A DNA stretch of 64,000 bases. It comes from Polyangiaceae bacterium (GTDB lineage: Bacteria > Myxococcota_A > Polyangia > Polyangiales > Polyangiaceae). Of the stretch, positions 34,485-44,400 are shown in pieces. Numbering within the stretch: position 1 is the stretch's first letter; the number at the start of each line of letters is the position of its first letter. The stretch covers positions 62,001 through 126,000 of the forward strand of contig JABFXY010000026.1 in assembly GCA_013361525.1 (NCBI GenBank), written 5' to 3'. The notes beneath the pieces were generated by a model. That model saw only the letters and a program-made list of their open reading frames with translations, was not told where the DNA came from and searched no databases. The translations under genes and the position numbers were made by a program.

Positions 34485-36119
34485 ATGAGACACCTGTCGT
34501 TTGCGTTGCGCTCCGTTGCACTGACCAGCCTCGTCGCGTTGATGGCTTGCGGCGACGACGAGTCGAACCCCACCGGGGATCCGCCCGTCGATCCACCCGT
34601 GCAGGAGCAGATGACGCCCGCCCCCGGCGGGATGCGCAAGCTCACGGCTGGGCAGTTCACGGCGAGCGTCCGCTACTTGTTCGGCGAAGGGGTCATCGAG
34701 GAGCTCGAGCTCCCGCAGGACACGTCGGCGCTCGGGCTCGATGCGATCGGCGCGGTGGAGCACGCCGTCAGCCCGCAGGCGGTCGAGCTGTACGAGCTCA
34801 CTGCTCGCCGAATCGGCGAGGTTTCGATCAACGACCCCGACGCGCGCACGCGCGTGATGAGCTGCTCGCCCGCTTCGGCCGAGGACGACGGGTGTTACCG
34901 GCAAATCGCAGAGCGGTTCGGCCGGCTCGTTTGGCGTCGCACCCTGGATGCCGCGGAGATCGATCTCCTCGCAGGCGTCGCTCGTGCTGCCGCCGTCGAA
35001 TACGAAGATCCCGATCAAGGCGTGGCCGCGCTCGTGAGCACGCTGATTCAATCGCCGGACTTTCTCTACGAGATCGAAATCGGCGACCCGAATCCGGACG
35101 AGCCGACGAAGCGAAACCTGCGTCCGACGGAGCTCGCGTCGCGCATGTCGTTCTTCATGTTGGGCAGGACGCCCGACGTTGCGCTCCTCGATCGCGCCGA
35201 GGCGGGTGGGCTCGCCGACGAAGAGCAGATTCGCCAAGCAGCAACGGAGATGCTCGGAAAGCCGGAGGCGCGCGCCGCGCTCCGCTCTTTCTATTCGGAG
35301 GTCTTCAACCTGCGCACGGTGCTCCAGATTCAGAAGGATCCGGAGAAGTATCCGCTCTTCACCGATGCGACGCGCACCGCGATTGCAGAAGAGACGCTGC
35401 TCTTCCTCGACGACCTCGTGTGGTCGCAGGACACGGATGCGCGCTCGCTCTTCGACGCGGACTTCACCTACGTGAACGAGGACAACGCGTGGCTCTACGG
35501 CCTCGCGGTCACCGGCAAGACGTTCCAGAAGATCACGATCGACGGTCGCCTCGGCCTGCTCTCGAAGCCGAGCTTCCTCGCGAAGTATGGCCACCCCGAG
35601 TACACGTCGCCGACGAAGCGCGGGCTCTTCGTCTTGACCACGCTCCTTTGCGATTCGGTTCCGCCTCCGCCCGAGGACGTGAACCCGACGTTCCCGCCGG
35701 ACGACGGTACGCCGAAGACGATGCGCCAGCGTCTGGAGGCGCACCAGAGCGAGAGCTGCGCCGTATGCCACGGCCAGACGGATCCGATCGGTCTCGCGCT
35801 CGAGAACTTCGACACGGTCGGCAAATGGCGCGACAACGATCAAGGGATGCCGCTCGACGTCACCGGCCAGGTCCCGGGTATCGGTGAGTTCGAGGGGATC
35901 GCGGGCGTCGCGCAGCGTCTGCGCGAGCACGAGGATGCGCCGATCTGCATGGCGCGCCAGCTGTTCCGCCAGTCGATGGGCCACCTCGAGGTGGAAGGCG
36001 AGGAGCCGGCGCTCGAGGCGATCGACGAAGCTTTCCAGAACAGCAACTACAGCATCCAGAGCCTGCTCGTGGAGATCGCCGCGAGCCCCGCGTTCCGCCT
36101 CGTCAACGAGCCGCGCTGA
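34485..36119 (+). CDS. DUF1592-type lipoprotein with c-type heme motif
   Basis: The ATG at 34485 gives 544 residues with a lipobox (SLVALMAC). The body matches the DUF1587/DUF1592/DUF1588/DUF1585 arrangement: RKLTAGQFTASVRYLF, RRTLDAAEIDLLAGVARAAA, TLIQSPDFLYEIEIGD, LRPTELASRMSFFMLG, then TSPTKRGLFVLTTLLCD, SCAVCHGQTDPIGLALENFD and CMARQLFRQSMG. C425-x-x-C428-H429 is a heme c attachment motif. These proteins are periplasmic, redox-linked and of unsolved function; they are almost always paired with DUF1552 proteins, as here (12 bases downstream). Confidence 0.9.
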   Translation: MRHLSFALRSVALTSLVALMACGDDESNPTGDPPVDPPVQEQMTPAPGGMRKLTAGQFTASVRYLFGEGVIEELELPQDTSALGLDAIGAVEHAVSPQAVELYELTARRIGEVSINDPDARTRVMSCSPASAEDDGCYRQIAERFGRLVWRRTLDAAEIDLLAGVARAAAVEYEDPDQGVAALVSTLIQSPDFLYEIEIGDPNPDEPTKRNLRPTELASRMSFFMLGRTPDVALLDRAEAGGLADEEQIRQAATEMLGKPEARAALRSFYSEVFNLRTVLQIQKDPEKYPLFTDATRTAIAEETLLFLDDLVWSQDTDARSLFDADFTYVNEDNAWLYGLAVTGKTFQKITIDGRLGLLSKPSFLAKYGHPEYTSPTKRGLFVLTTLLCDSVPPPPEDVNPTFPPDDGTPKTMRQRLEAHQSESCAVCHGQTDPIGLALENFDTVGKWRDNDQGMPLDVTGQVPGIGEFEGIAGVAQRLREHEDAPICMARQLFRQSMGHLEVEGEEPALEAIDEAFQNSNYSIQSLLVEIAASPAFRLVNEPR

Positions 36120-36131
36120 ACGGAGCCGACC

Positions 36132-37637
36132 ATGAAACGCGAACACTCCTCCAACGGAAGCAACCGGATCATGACTCCTCCGTCGCGCGTGACGAACCTG
36201 TCCACCAAGCCCGCGTTCCTTCGCCGACGCGCCATGTTGCGCGGCATCGTCGCCGGCGGCGCATCCGTCGCCGTGGGCCTACCGCTGCTCGAGATCATGT
36301 TGAACTCGCACGGCACGGCGCTCGCCGGTGGTGAGCCGCTGCCGGTTCGTCTCGTGACTTGGTTCTTCGGCAACGGCATCAACCGCGCGCGATGGATCCC
36401 CGGCGGCGTGAACACCCCGGTCCTCGGCGCGGACTATCCGATCTCCGAACATCTCACGCCGCTCGCGCCGGTGAAGCAGTACGTCAGCGTCGCGAACTAC
36501 TTCAAGAACCTCTGCGCCCAGCGAATCACGCACCACGAGGGCATGACGCTCTTCAATGCGTACAGCTTCGATCAGTCGTGCCCGAACAACTCACCCGAGT
36601 GCTTCCAGGGCTTCTATTCGAATGCCGCGGGGCCGACGATCGATCAGGTCGCGGCCGACCACATCGGCAAGCTCACGCCGGTTCGAAGCATTCAGCTCGG
36701 CGTGTCCAAGCGGATCAGCGGCGCGGATTTCGGCACGACGATGCACACGCTCTCGCACAAGAGCTCGACCGAGCCGCTGCCGCCCCAGCGCAATCCGAAG
36801 CTCGCCTTCTATTCGCTCTTCGGCAACATCCCGTCGGCCGACGACCCGGCCAAGCCGACGCGTCTCAGCGTCCTCAATGCGGTGCGCGAGCAGGCGAAGC
36901 GGCTCGATGCGCGCCTCGGCGCAAAGGACAAGGCGAGGATGGAGGCGCATCTCGAAGCGATCTCCGAGCTCGAAGGCAAGATCGACACGATGTTGCCGAC
37001 GTGCGCCTCGCCCGATGAGCCGACGGAAGAGAACATCGACTCGGGTGGTGTCGAGCCGATGCAGGCCGTCAGCCGCCTCATGGCCGATCTCCTCACGGTC
37101 GCGTTCTCCTGCGACATCACGCGCATCGCGAGCGTGCTCTTCCACGAAGGTGCGAGCGACACCGTATTCCCCGGCACGCAGGACGTCACCGGGCACCACA
37201 ACAACTCGCACATGTTCTACGTCGACGAGCAGGGCGTGGAGCAGGACGGCGGTGGGCTCGCAGGCTTCAACACCGGTCTGACGTTCACGATGACCGAGCT
37301 CGGCTACTTCTTGAACAAGCTGATGCTGACCGAGGACACGCCGACGACCAACATCCTCGACAACGCGGCGATCCTCATCGGCAGCGACTGCATGGATGGC
37401 TGGTCGCACGACTTCGACGAGCGCCAGAGTCTCGCGTGCCTCGTCGCTGGTCGCGGTGGCGGGCGGCTCGCCCACCCGGGCATTCACATCATGCAAGAGG
37501 GGCGAAACATCTGCGATATCTCGCTCACCGTGCTCAAGGCGGTGGTCCCCGAGATCGAATCGATCGGCCGCCTCGGGCAAGACCCGCCTGCGACCGACAC
37601 GCCCGTCGATGAGCTGATGTCCGACGAGACGCTGTAG
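36132..37637 (+). CDS. DUF1552 family protein
   Basis: The 501-residue protein follows the DUF1592 gene by 12 bases. The N-terminus (FLRRRAMLRGIVAGGASVAV) is a twin-Arg-like export signal. The core has the family features RLVTWFFGNGINRARWIPGG, VANYFKNLCAQRITHHEGM, DQVAADHIG and TDELMS-like ends, and it belongs to the alkaline-phosphatase-like DUF1501/1552 fold group. Partner of the heme protein in a periplasmic complex is the usual inference. Function is not established. The ATG has no strong ribosome site, in keeping with coupling to the upstream gene. Confidence 0.9.
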   Translation: MKREHSSNGSNRIMTPPSRVTNLSTKPAFLRRRAMLRGIVAGGASVAVGLPLLEIMLNSHGTALAGGEPLPVRLVTWFFGNGINRARWIPGGVNTPVLGADYPISEHLTPLAPVKQYVSVANYFKNLCAQRITHHEGMTLFNAYSFDQSCPNNSPECFQGFYSNAAGPTIDQVAADHIGKLTPVRSIQLGVSKRISGADFGTTMHTLSHKSSTEPLPPQRNPKLAFYSLFGNIPSADDPAKPTRLSVLNAVREQAKRLDARLGAKDKARMEAHLEAISELEGKIDTMLPTCASPDEPTEENIDSGGVEPMQAVSRLMADLLTVAFSCDITRIASVLFHEGASDTVFPGTQDVTGHHNNSHMFYVDEQGVEQDGGGLAGFNTGLTFTMTELGYFLNKLMLTEDTPTTNILDNAAILIGSDCMDGWSHDFDERQSLACLVAGRGGGRLAHPGIHIMQEGRNICDISLTVLKAVVPEIESIGRLGQDPPATDTPVDELMSDETL

Positions 37638-37720
37638 CGACTTTGTCACGGCGCTCCGTCGCATCACCGGCGCGGGGAGCTTGCGCTCCAGGCCCCCCGC
37701 GGGTACTCGCCAGTACCCTC

Positions 37721-38746
37721 ATGGAACACCAGACGACAGGACGCGTAGGGCTCGGTCGCGACGAGGTGAAGTCGACGGCGGAGGCCTACGTCGCGCACTT
37801 CGACAGACCCGCCGAGGAGTCGATCGCCGATCGCTACGCGACGATCACCTCGCAGTATTACGACCTCGTCACCGACTTCTACGAGTTCGGTTGGGGCAAG
37901 GCGTTCCATTTCGCGAACCGCCGCGAGGGTGAGGCGTTCGACGTCGCGCTCGCGCGCCACGAAGCTTACCTCTCGGATCACCTCGGCCTTCGCCGTGGCA
38001 TGCGCGTCGTCGATCTCGGCTGCGGCGTCGGCGGCCCGATGCGCCACATCGCCCGCGTGAGCGGCGCCAACGTCACCGGCGTGAACATCAGCGGCTACCA
38101 GGTCGAGAAGGCGCGCAAATACAACAAGCGCGATCGCCTCGAGGGCCAGTGCGACATCCTCAAGGCCGACTTCCTCAACATTCCGGTGCAGGAAGGCACC
38201 TTCGACGCGGCGTACGCGATCGAGGCGACGTGTCATGCACCCGACAAGCTCAGCATCTACGGCGAGGCCGCGCGCGTGCTCAAACCGGGCGGTGGGTTTG
38301 CCTTCTACGAGTGGTGCATGACGCCGAAGTTCGATCCGAACGACGCCGAGCACGCTCGCCTGAAGCTCCTCATCGAGCGTGGCAACGGCATCGCGCATCT
38401 CGCGAGCTTCGAGGACGTGACGAGCGCGCTGGATCAGGTCGGCTTCGACGTCCTTGCCGCACGCGATCTCGCCGACGGCTCGTACCCGGGCATTCCGTGG
38501 CACGCAGATCTCGACGTCGACTCGACGAAGAGCTCCGGACCGTTTTCGCTCCGTGCCCTACCGCGCACGCCGATCGGCCGCGCCGTCACGAACGTCGCGA
38601 CCGGCCTCCTCGAGAAGGTCGGCATCGCCCCGAAGGGCACGCGCCTCGTCAGCTCGTTCTTGAACGATGGTGCCGACGCGCTCGTGAAGGGCGGCAAGCT
38701 CGGCATCTTCACGCCGATGTACTTCGTGCACGCGAAGAAACGCTAG
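37721..38746 (+). CDS. Sterol C-24 methyltransferase-like SAM enzyme
   Basis: ATG at 37721 gives 341 residues, close to eukaryotic ERG6/SMT. It shows the SMT signature blocks in order: YYDLVTDFYEFGWGKAFHFA (about 46-65, sterol-binding region I), DLGCGVGGPMRHIA (98-111, SAM motif), VNISGYQVEKA, YAIEATCHAPDKL (165-177, region III) and FYEWCMTPKFD. A C-terminal sterol methyltransferase domain follows (LPRTPIGRAVTNVATGLLEK, DALVKGGKLGIFTPMYF). It would transfer a methyl from SAM to the side chain C-24 of a sterol. Bacterial sterol producers are known among myxobacteria, but no cyclase or squalene epoxidase gene is in the window. Confidence 0.85.
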   Translation: MEHQTTGRVGLGRDEVKSTAEAYVAHFDRPAEESIADRYATITSQYYDLVTDFYEFGWGKAFHFANRREGEAFDVALARHEAYLSDHLGLRRGMRVVDLGCGVGGPMRHIARVSGANVTGVNISGYQVEKARKYNKRDRLEGQCDILKADFLNIPVQEGTFDAAYAIEATCHAPDKLSIYGEAARVLKPGGGFAFYEWCMTPKFDPNDAEHARLKLLIERGNGIAHLASFEDVTSALDQVGFDVLAARDLADGSYPGIPWHADLDVDSTKSSGPFSLRALPRTPIGRAVTNVATGLLEKVGIAPKGTRLVSSFLNDGADALVKGGKLGIFTPMYFVHAKKR

Positions 38747-39006
38747 CCACGTCGCTCGAGGCGCCTCAAGGCGTCCTCGAGCGCGGCGACCTGACGCTTG
38801 AGGTCTCGCACGTCGTCGGACGTCGCGAGGCCCATCTCTCGCGCGAAGCGCTCTTTCTGCTCGGCGGTGAACGTCGACACCCGCCCGGGCATGCTCATCG
38901 CCGTGACGACGAGGCGCATGAAGCGCTCGTCGGCGAGGAGCTTCGCCACGGCAGGGTTTTGAGACAGCTTCATGGTTTCGGCGAGCAGTCGGTCTTTGAG
39001 CGCCAT
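38743..39006 (-). CDS. Small coiled-coil protein downstream of a hydrolase
   Basis: The ATG at 39006 lies 14 bases after the hydrolase stop, giving 87 residues. The product is helical and amphipathic (LSQNPAVAKLLADERFMRLV, then VRDLKRQVAALEDALRRLE), ending in a coiled coil. This layout resembles small granule- or polyester-associated helper proteins next to alpha/beta hydrolases, but no family could be assigned. Its stop codon shares the CTAG palindrome with the stop of the convergent methyltransferase gene. Confidence 0.6.
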   Translation of the reverse strand: MALKDRLLAETMKLSQNPAVAKLLADERFMRLVVTAMSMPGRVSTFTAEQKERFAREMGLATSDDVRDLKRQVAALEDALRRLERRG

Positions 39007-39020
39007 CTTGGGATCGTTCG

Positions 39021-40112
39021 TCAGTGAGAAGAGGGGCTGGCGTCGGCCGCTGCGGCTCGTCGCCGCACGCGTGTCGTCAGCCAAGAAAGGAGAAGCGGCC
39101 AGATCGTCTGCGGGCAGTCGCGTCCCATCAGGATGTCGATGTGGCCTCGCGGAAACACGCGGTACGTCTTGTCGGTGGAGCGGCTGCGCGCGAACGCCGG
39201 CTCGACCGAGACGGGCGGCGCGAGATCGTCTTTGCTGCCTGCGATGACGAGGAGCGGCATGTCGAGCGACTCGAACTTCTCCGCGTAGTGTGCGAGGTCG
39301 CCCATCGAGTGGCCGCCACGACGCGCCTGCACCGACGACAGAAACATCGTGCGAAGGACGCTGACGCTGCCCGTGTCCATCGCGAGGGCCATGTGCTGAC
39401 CGAGGACGGTGGGCTCGAGCGACCGCGGCGCGAAACCGCGAATCGGCAGAGGGAAGATCGGGCTCTCGATGAAGCCGCGGAGCAACCGCATCGCCTCGGA
39501 GAGCGGCTTGAGCGGCAACATGCCGTCGCCGAGGTGGACGCGCCGATCGACCGCGGTCATCAGCTGCGCGACGAGCGAGAGCGTGAGTGAGCCCTCGGTG
39601 AACTGGTAGGGGCTCCCGAGCGTGACGACGCCGGCGATCTTGTCGGGCATCGCCGCGGCCGAGGCGTAGGCAATGAGCCCGCCGAGGGAGTGGCCGAGGA
39701 TGTACGCCGGTCGTCCGCCCGAGAGGCGCTGCACCTCTTCGATCGCGGCCGGAACGTCCTCCTCCACGAAGAGCTGGAGCTTGCGCGGCGGGTGGGCGCC
39801 GAGGTGACGGGATCTTCCGTGACCGCGCAGCTCGAGGTTGAAGACGTCGAAGCCGGCGCGCGCGAGGTAGCAGAAGAGGCTCCGCGACGGCAGGTGCCAG
39901 GCGTAGCGATTCTGGCCGTAGCCGTGGAGAAGGATGATGGGCGCCAGCGTCTTCGTGAGGCCCGCCCTGCGCTTGCGAATCATCGCGAGCGGCACGCCGC
40001 CTTCGTCGTCGCGGTCGCGGCCCCTGGCCCGGACCACGACCAGCTCCTTGTCGAACGCGGCCCGCTCGTCGCGGTCTATCGTCTGCTCGATCGTCTTCGA
40101 ATGAATGATCAT
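39021..40112 (-). CDS. Alpha/beta hydrolase
   Basis: The 363-residue protein has the alpha/beta hydrolase fold: oxyanion region ILLHGYGQNRYAW, ELRGHGRS, nucleophile elbow YILGHSLGGLIAYASA, acid in VIAGSKDDLAPP and His in FPRGHIDILMG. The size and the helical cap region suggest an esterase, lipase or depolymerase; the substrate is unknown. There is no signal peptide, so it is cytoplasmic. It is followed by a small coiled-coil gene and is convergent with the sterol methyltransferase gene. Confidence 0.88.
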   Translation of the reverse strand: MIIHSKTIEQTIDRDERAAFDKELVVVRARGRDRDDEGGVPLAMIRKRRAGLTKTLAPIILLHGYGQNRYAWHLPSRSLFCYLARAGFDVFNLELRGHGRSRHLGAHPPRKLQLFVEEDVPAAIEEVQRLSGGRPAYILGHSLGGLIAYASAAAMPDKIAGVVTLGSPYQFTEGSLTLSLVAQLMTAVDRRVHLGDGMLPLKPLSEAMRLLRGFIESPIFPLPIRGFAPRSLEPTVLGQHMALAMDTGSVSVLRTMFLSSVQARRGGHSMGDLAHYAEKFESLDMPLLVIAGSKDDLAPPVSVEPAFARSRSTDKTYRVFPRGHIDILMGRDCPQTIWPLLLSWLTTRVRRRAAAADASPSSH

Positions 40113-40296
40113 GCGGGGGAACGCGCCCGCCCGCCCACCGAGCGCGCCACCATCGTACCAGGCTCAGCGGATTTTCAGCGAGCCCGAGGATCTGGCGCTG
40201 TGTGCAACGCCTGGTGTAGCGTTGGCACATAGCGCATCGATATTGCACGGTCGGCGACCCACGCGAACCGACGACGATCGTGTAGAAAGGTACCTC

Positions 40297-41286
40297 GTGA
40301 AGCCTTGCATCCTTTGCTTTTCAGCTGGTTTGCTGCTCGCTGTGCCGTCGATTGCCTTCGCTGGCGATCCGCCGGCCGCTGAGCCAGGCGCGGCGACCGA
40401 CCCGTCGAAGCCCGCCGATGCGCCGGCAGGCTCTGCGGGCGCCTCCGTCGAAGCGGGCGCCACCGTGAACGCCGGCGCCGACGCGACCGCTGACCCGAAC
40501 GCGAAGAAGCCGGAGAACGCCGACGAGAAGTACGGCAGGACCGACGACGGCTCGAGCTTCACGCCGGCCGAGAAGACGAAGTTCTACCTCGGCGCACGCT
40601 TCCGCGACTTCATCGTGCCCGGCTTCATGTTCGACCTCTTCGTCGACGGCGGGCCGAGCGTCGTGAACGTCTTCTCCGGCGGGCCGGAGCTCGCGGTGCA
40701 GATGGGCGCGCTCGAGGCCATCGTGTCCATCACGGTGCCGTACGCCGACTACTCGATGAACGACTTCTTGTTCAAGTCGAAGGACGATCCGGACCAGGCC
40801 TACGAGATCGTCTCGAGCTCGTTGAAGCTCATCACGGCGTCGGTCGATCTGCTCGGCCGCATCAAGCTCGAGAAGAGGGGAACGGTCGCGCTGCTCATCG
40901 GCGGCGGCGTCGGCATCTCCGGTGTCATCGGTGATATCCGCCGCACGCAGGCGTACCCGGACGATCCCAACAACATCGACCCCGAAGACCCCGCCAAGTG
41001 GCACAAGTGCCGCGAGCCGGGTGACCCGCAGGGGGCGTCCACACCCGACGGCGTCGCGTACTGCGGCAACGACAACGATCACTACCCCGACTCGAACGGT
41101 GAAGACTTCACCGAAGACTCGTGGGTCGACGGCGGCTCGAAGCCGATCATCTTCCCGTACGTCGCGCTGCCGCACATTGCGCTCGAGGTCACGCCGATCG
41201 AGCAGTTCATGGTGCGCGTCGACACCGGGTTTTCGATCACCGGGTTCTTCGTGGGGCTCGCCGCCGGAGGAAAGCTGCCGATCTGA
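40297..41286 (+). CDS. Secreted outer-membrane-type protein, function unknown
   Basis: GTG at 40297 with AGAAAGG upstream gives 329 residues. A signal peptide (ILCFSAGLLLAVPSIAFA) is followed by an Ala/Pro/Asp-rich linker (about 26-85). The remaining 240 residues alternate amphipathic strands (FYLGARFRDFIVPGFMFDLF, ELAVQMGALEAIVSITVPYA, PHIALEVTPIEQFMVRVDTG) and end with a Phe-rich Gly/Leu strand, as in outer-membrane beta-barrels. An acidic, Cys-bearing insert (PEDPAKWHKCREPGDP) may be an external loop. Role unknown. Confidence 0.72.
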   Translation: MKPCILCFSAGLLLAVPSIAFAGDPPAAEPGAATDPSKPADAPAGSAGASVEAGATVNAGADATADPNAKKPENADEKYGRTDDGSSFTPAEKTKFYLGARFRDFIVPGFMFDLFVDGGPSVVNVFSGGPELAVQMGALEAIVSITVPYADYSMNDFLFKSKDDPDQAYEIVSSSLKLITASVDLLGRIKLEKRGTVALLIGGGVGISGVIGDIRRTQAYPDDPNNIDPEDPAKWHKCREPGDPQGASTPDGVAYCGNDNDHYPDSNGEDFTEDSWVDGGSKPIIFPYVALPHIALEVTPIEQFMVRVDTGFSITGFFVGLAAGGKLPI

Positions 41287-41340
41287 TCCGGGATTGTGGG
41301 GCGCAGCGTTGAAGCAATTAGAAATCGGCATGGCTGCAAA

Positions 41341-41431
41341 TTCTCCCCCCCGACCCCCCTCACTTCGTGAGGGGGGAGACGCGCCAGCGGGCGCCCCCCT
41401 CGACTTCGTCGAGGGGGGATGGGGGGGAGAA
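41341..41431. repeat. Nested multi-hairpin element
   Basis: An outer perfect 11-base stem TTCTCCCCCCC (41341-41351) pairs with 41421-41431. Inside are three hairpins: stem CCCCCCTCAC with loop TTC (41354-41376), stem GCGCC with loop AGCG (41381-41394) and stem CCCCCCTCGAC with loop TTC (41394-41418). The whole could fold as a multi-branched junction. It lies between two plus-strand genes, upstream of the kinase-activator gene. Confidence 0.85.
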
Positions 41432-41484
41432 AAAGCGGCCTCAACGGTGCCCGATCACATGCCGGGCGCGTCCGCGCAACGACG

Positions 41485-44400
41485 ATGACGCCGGTGCTAC
41501 CGCCTCGATTCGAGGCCGTCGAGCCGCTCGGCAAGGGAGGAGGCGGGGAAGTTTGGTCTGTTCGGGACCGCCTCACCGGGCGCGTCGTTGCGCTCAAAGC
41601 GTTGGGCGAGCGAGCCGACGAAGAAGAGAGCCTCGCGCTCGTTCGTGAAGCCATCGCGCTGTCGGGCCTCGAGGGCCTCGATGTGCCGCGCGTCCTGCGC
41701 TTCGGACGCCTGCCGACGAGCGACAGGCCGTACCTCGTGCGCGAGCTCGTCCACGGCGAGAGCCTCGCGTCGCTCTGCAAGAAGCTCTCGAGCGCAGAGC
41801 CGGATCGTGCACGCGCGAAGCTCGCGCTCCTCGCCGTCGCGCGCGCCGCGAACCAACTGACGGCGCTGCATCGCGCGCAGCTCCTTCACGGCGACGTGAA
41901 GCCCGCGAACATCATCGTCTCCGACGAAGGCAAGGCGACGCTCGTCGATCTCGGCCTCGCGACGGCGTTCCGCGATCGAGGCGCGCAGCCGAAGGGGCTC
42001 ACGTTGCTCTACGCCGCGCCCGAGCTGCTCGAGGGCGGCGCGCTCACCGTTCGCGCGGAGGTCTTCGCGCTCGGCGCGACGTTGCGCGACGTGCTCGAAG
42101 CTGCGAAGCCTGCGCTCGATGCGCGTGAGGTGACGCCGCTCGACGACGTCGTCCGGCGCGCGACGAACCCGCGGCCCGAGGCTCGGTATCCGAGCGTCGA
42201 CGAGCTCGCGAATGCGTTGTTCGTCGCGATGCCCGATCTGCGTCCGAAGGACGAGGGCAGCCCGCGGGCCGCTTGGCCCGTCGTCGGTCTCGACGAGCCT
42301 GCGCGGGCGCTCGCGCGTCACGTCGAGGGGATGGATGCAGGCACGGCGCTCGTCGTCACCGGGCCTCGCGGCAGCGGTCGCACGACGCTCATGCGGCGCG
42401 TCGCGTGGACGCTGGGCCTCGGCGGTCGCAAGGTCGCTTGGATCGAGGCCAAGGACGTCGGTGATCCCCTTCGCGCGATCGAGCTCGAGAGCGAAGGTGT
42501 GGTCGATCGTCGAGCGTTGATCGTGCTGGTCGACGACGCCGAGCATCTCTCGAACGCCGCGCTCGATGCGCTCGGGCGCCTGCGCGAAGAAGGCACGCGC
42601 GTCGTTGTCACCGCGTCGGGCGAGGCGAGGATTCCGGGGCCTACGCTCGAGGTCTTCCCGATGGCTCGACTCGAGGTCGAAGCGGCGAACGACCTGGTCT
42701 TGCGTAACCTCCCGTCGCTCAACGAGACGGTCGTCGCACACGTCGTCGAGCGCGCGCAGAGATGGCCCGGGCCGCTGCGTTCGTTGGTCGAGCAGCTCCA
42801 AGGTGCGCCGGTCGTCGGCGTCGCCGACGTCGACCGCCTCGCAGCAACGACGGAGGTTGCGCCGCACACGCGCCGCGCCGGCCAACACGAGGCGGTCGAG
42901 GCGATCCGCGCGGTGCTAGAGCGTGGCCACTTCGAAGAGGCGGCAGAGCTGCTCGAGGCCCAGCGCGACGAGCGGTCGATCGAGATCGCGATCTTGCGCG
43001 CGCGCCTCGCATCGAACCAAGGTGAATGGCGCCGATCGCTCGAAGAGCTCGCCTCGGTCGCGGACGAGCTCGATTCGACGACCGATACGCTCGCGGCGGA
43101 GTATCTGCTCGAGCTCGCGCGCGCGCACCTTCGCGCCGGTGACAACGCAGCCTGCGAGCAAGCCGCGGACGAGGTCGTGAGTCGTTATGCCGGCGCGGTC
43201 GACGACGCCGTCGCCGAAGGAACGCCGAGGCGTCTCGTCGTTGCGGTGACGGAGGCGAAGGCGATCGGCGGCCTCGCCAAGAGCTTCCTCGCCAAACACG
43301 ACGAAGCGCGCGCGTGGCTCGCATCGTCGGTGGAGATCGCCCGCGCGCTCGCGGACGCTCGGACGCTTTCGATCACCCTCGGGTCGCTCGCGTTTGCGCT
43401 CCAGCGGACCGGCAAGCTCGACGAGGCGCAAACCGCCTACGAAGAAGCGCTGACCAACGCCGAGGCCGCGAGCGACGCGGGCACGCTCGCGACGACGCGG
43501 CTCAACCTCGCCGGGGTCGCCAAAGCGAAGGGAGATCTCTCGCAGGCGCTCGTTCATCTCGAGGCCGCCGTCGACATGGGCCGAAGGTCCGGTCGGCGCG
43601 CGACGCTGCGCCAGGCGCTGCTCAACCTCGCGAACCTGGACGTGTACCTCGGGCGGCTCGCCCGGGCGCGGGTGTCGATCGAGACGCTGGCGCTCGAGCG
43701 CATGGATCTGCCGCCGCATTTCGCTGCGCAGCTGCTGGCGCTGGAGGGCGAGCACGCCGCGAAGTCGCGCGAGCTCGAGCGCGCGGAGGCGCTGTGCCGT
43801 GCGTGCGCCGACGCGTATCGGCGCCTCTCACGTCCGGTCGACGCGGCCGAGGCGATGCTCGAGGGGTTGTTCGCGACGTTCGCGCGCGTCGGCAACACCG
43901 CCTCGTCGACCGAGCTCGCCGACATGCGCGCTCGCGTCCAAGAGGCCGAGCGCCTCCTCGGCACGAGCGAAGCACACCGCGCGGCGTTGGAGCTCGCGCG
44001 CGCAAAAATCGCCGTTTTTGCGCAGGACGTCGTCCAGGCAAACGCCGCCTTCGACCGATCGATCAAGAGCGCCGAAGCCTCGAAGAAGCGCGACTGGCTC
44101 GCACGCGCCTATCAAGCTCGCGCCGCGTGGTACCTCGAGGAAGGGCAGCGTCTCGCGGCTCGGCGTGATCGCGAGGCAGCGCTCGCCGTCCTCGAAGAGA
44201 TCGCGTCGCGCCTGCCGCGCGACCTGCGCGAGGTGTACTGGGACGACCCGATGCGTCGCTCGCTACGCGACGTCGAGGTCAGCCTGCACGCGCCGGCCGC
44301 CGGGCAGACGCTCGGCGCATCCGCGATCCCGGGCGCCGTCGTTCGCGAAGATCGCTTCGCCCGTTTGCTCGAGATCAATCGGCAGATCGCGGGCACCTAC

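Noticed and set aside
40221-40260. TTGGCAC upstream of 40297 as a sigma-54 promoter
   Set aside because: The TTGC element is about 17 bases away instead of the required spacing of -24/-12 promoters.
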